Assembly: GCA_002694095.1 (NCBI GenBank)
Contig: NZLD01000056.1
Span: 35,428 to 41,423 of the forward strand
DNA: 5,996 bases
Source: Micrococcales bacterium
GTDB lineage: Bacteria > Actinomycetota > Actinomycetes > S36-B12
Direction: 5' to 3'
Shown: positions 4,816 to 5,996 of the stretch, piece by piece
How the letters are laid out: each line of letters opens with the position of its first letter
How positions within the stretch are numbered: the first letter of the stretch is position 1
Notes under the pieces: generated by a model
Told to the model about the DNA's origin: nothing
The model's database searches: none
Seen by the model: the letters and a program-made list of their open reading frames with translations, nothing else
Made by a program: the position numbers and the translations under genes

Positions 4816-5996
4816 AATCGACCAGCCCCGAAGCCGATCCCGCGTGCACGGACCCGAACGTTCTTCGCCGTGCCCGCATTGCCTTGGCGGCCGTCTGCGA
4901 ACCAGGGGAGGCCGGCTTGGCCGACGCCATCGATTCAACCGGACCGACAGCGACGGTGGCGGCGCTCCTTGATGCTGGTCGTCAACGCCCGAAGATCCCG
5001 CGAGCCGACGCCTTGCGGCGTCGCCTGGAGGAATTGGACCTGGACGCGCTCATCGATCGAGGTCGAGATATCGGAGCGCGTGTTGTTGTCCCGGGTGATG
5101 GCCAATGGCCGGGACGGATGAATGAACTCCGAGCCCATCGACCACTGGCTTTGTGGTGCTGGGGTGAGGCGGATCCGCGACTGATGGCGCTGCGTTCGGT
5201 TGCCATCGTGGGGGCGCGCGCATGCACGCGTTACGGAGAGTGGATTGCGCGGGAATGGTCTGCTCAACTGGCGCAGGACGATGTCACGGTGATCTCCGGT
5301 GGGGCCTACGGGATTGATGCAGCAGCGCATCGGGGTGCTCTCGCCGTTGATGGGGTGACGATCTGCGTGCTGGCCGGTGGAGTGGATACGCCCTACCCGC
5401 GGGGTAACGAAGGCCTGTTTGCCGAGATCGTTGATCGTGGCCTGCTCGTGAGCGAGGCGCCACCCGGAGAAACGGTGCGACGACGACGCTTCCTCACGCG
5501 CAATCGCCTGATTGCCGCCCTGGCGAGCGCGACCTGCGTGGTCGAGGCAGCACACCGGTCGGGCTCGGTGACGACAGCGTCGAACGCCGCCGAGCTGAAT
5601 CGCCCTGTGCTCGCGGTCCCCGGACCGGTGACGTCCGAGATGTCCCGGGGCACCCATCGGCTGGTGCACGAGGGCGTAGCGATGCTCGCCGCGGATGTGA
5701 CCGATGTTCGCGCAGTGCTCCCGGACTTCGAGCGAGCGCACGGCGCTGTGCCGCACGATTCGCGCAGCCGTTCCCGCGGGCACGCGACCCACGACGAATC
5801 GGCGGTGCACTCTGATGAGCGACCGATCAGTCGGGTTCTGCAGGAAGTGCTTGATGCCGTGCCGACGCTGCGCTGGTCCGCCGAGGGGATGAGCCTGGAC
5901 GACATCGCGGTGCGCAGCGGTGTTTCCGCTTCTCAGGCGCGAACGTGCCTGGCGCAGGCCGAAGAGATGGGCTTGGTGCAGCAACGAGGACGGGAT
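4812..5996 (+). CDS. dprA: DNA-processing protein DprA/Smf (3' end outside window)
   Basis: The frame is open for 395 codons from GTG at 4812 to the window edge with no stop. DprA binds incoming single-stranded DNA and loads RecA onto it during natural transformation, and is also widely conserved in non-competent bacteria. The Rossmann-like core runs from about residue 90 to 300. It shows VAIVGARACTRYG (130-142), SGGAYGIDAAAHR (162-174), VLAGGVDTPYPRGN (186-199), FLTRNRLIAALA (227-238), EAAHRSGSVTTASNA (245-259) and RPVLAVPGPV (264-273). A His/Ser/Arg-rich linker (about 306-338) leads to a C-terminal winged-helix-like domain (about 340-395, SLDDIAVRSGVSASQARTCL at 361-380). The start overlaps the comM remnant stop (GTGA), so it likely depends on coupling. 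Residues 1-15 are poorly conserved, so the exact start is less certain. Confidence 0.95.
   Translation, partial: MKSTSPEADPACTDPNVLRRARIALAAVCEPGEAGLADAIDSTGPTATVAALLDAGRQRPKIPRADALRRRLEELDLDALIDRGRDIGARVVVPGDGQWPGRMNELRAHRPLALWCWGEADPRLMALRSVAIVGARACTRYGEWIAREWSAQLAQDDVTVISGGAYGIDAAAHRGALAVDGVTICVLAGGVDTPYPRGNEGLFAEIVDRGLLVSEAPPGETVRRRRFLTRNRLIAALASATCVVEAAHRSGSVTTASNAAELNRPVLAVPGPVTSEMSRGTHRLVHEGVAMLAADVTDVRAVLPDFERAHGAVPHDSRSRSRGHATHDESAVHSDERPISRVLQEVLDAVPTLRWSAEGMSLDDIAVRSGVSASQARTCLAQAEEMGLVQQRGRD

Noticed and set aside
4935..5984. 349-codon open frame on the - strand opposite dprA
   Set aside because: The + strand frame has the full set of DprA motifs. The antisense frame has no recognisable domain and reads as an Arg/His-rich shadow typical of high-GC DNA.
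1..5996. Mobile element, CRISPR array, tRNA or attachment site
   Set aside because: No transposase or integrase motif, spaced repeat array, tRNA-like cloverleaf or target-site duplication was seen. Gene order is that of the core chromosome.

Overview
The window is a compact, high-GC, single-direction gene block from the core chromosome of an actinobacterium. The assignment rests on gene order (khpA-rimM-trmD-rplS-lepB-lepB-rnhB-yraN-dprA, all on the + strand), frequent GTG/TTG starts, actinobacterial-style TrmD C-terminal motifs, and the Cys-Cys-Asp motif in both signal peptidases. Genus and species cannot be told from the sequence. No mobile element, CRISPR array, tRNA or rRNA is visible, and this is mostly an ordinary housekeeping region.

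Layout. Positions 1-1423 carry the end of a KH-domain RNA-binding protein (KhpA), the 30S maturation factor RimM and the tRNA m1G37 methyltransferase TrmD. A 169-base untranslated leader (1424-1592) follows, with a possible promoter and a long-range stem next to the ribosome binding site. Next is rplS (ribosomal protein L19), which has an unusual acidic, repetitive C-terminal tail of about 70 residues. Two different type I signal peptidases lie in tandem at 2150-3562. RNase HII overlaps the second by one base. After a 68-base gap come the YraN-family predicted nuclease, a 47-codon remnant of comM, and dprA, which runs off the right edge.

How the genes work together. The left half serves translation: ribosome assembly, tRNA modification and L19. 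The middle adds protein export (signal peptide cleavage) and removal of ribonucleotides from DNA. The right end is the yraN-comM-dprA group that handles incoming single-stranded DNA and recombination. Most junctions are tight (1-base or 4-base overlaps, or 1-8 base gaps), so translational coupling is likely; the rplS leader and the rnhB-yraN gap are the clearest breaks.

The most interesting observation is the comM remnant. The short ORF between yraN and dprA begins like a ComM N-terminus and perhaps ends like a ComM C-terminus, with the whole ATPase core missing. It still keeps a 1-base gap to yraN and a GTGA overlap with dprA. The L19 acidic tail and the structured rplS leader are the next most worthwhile signals.
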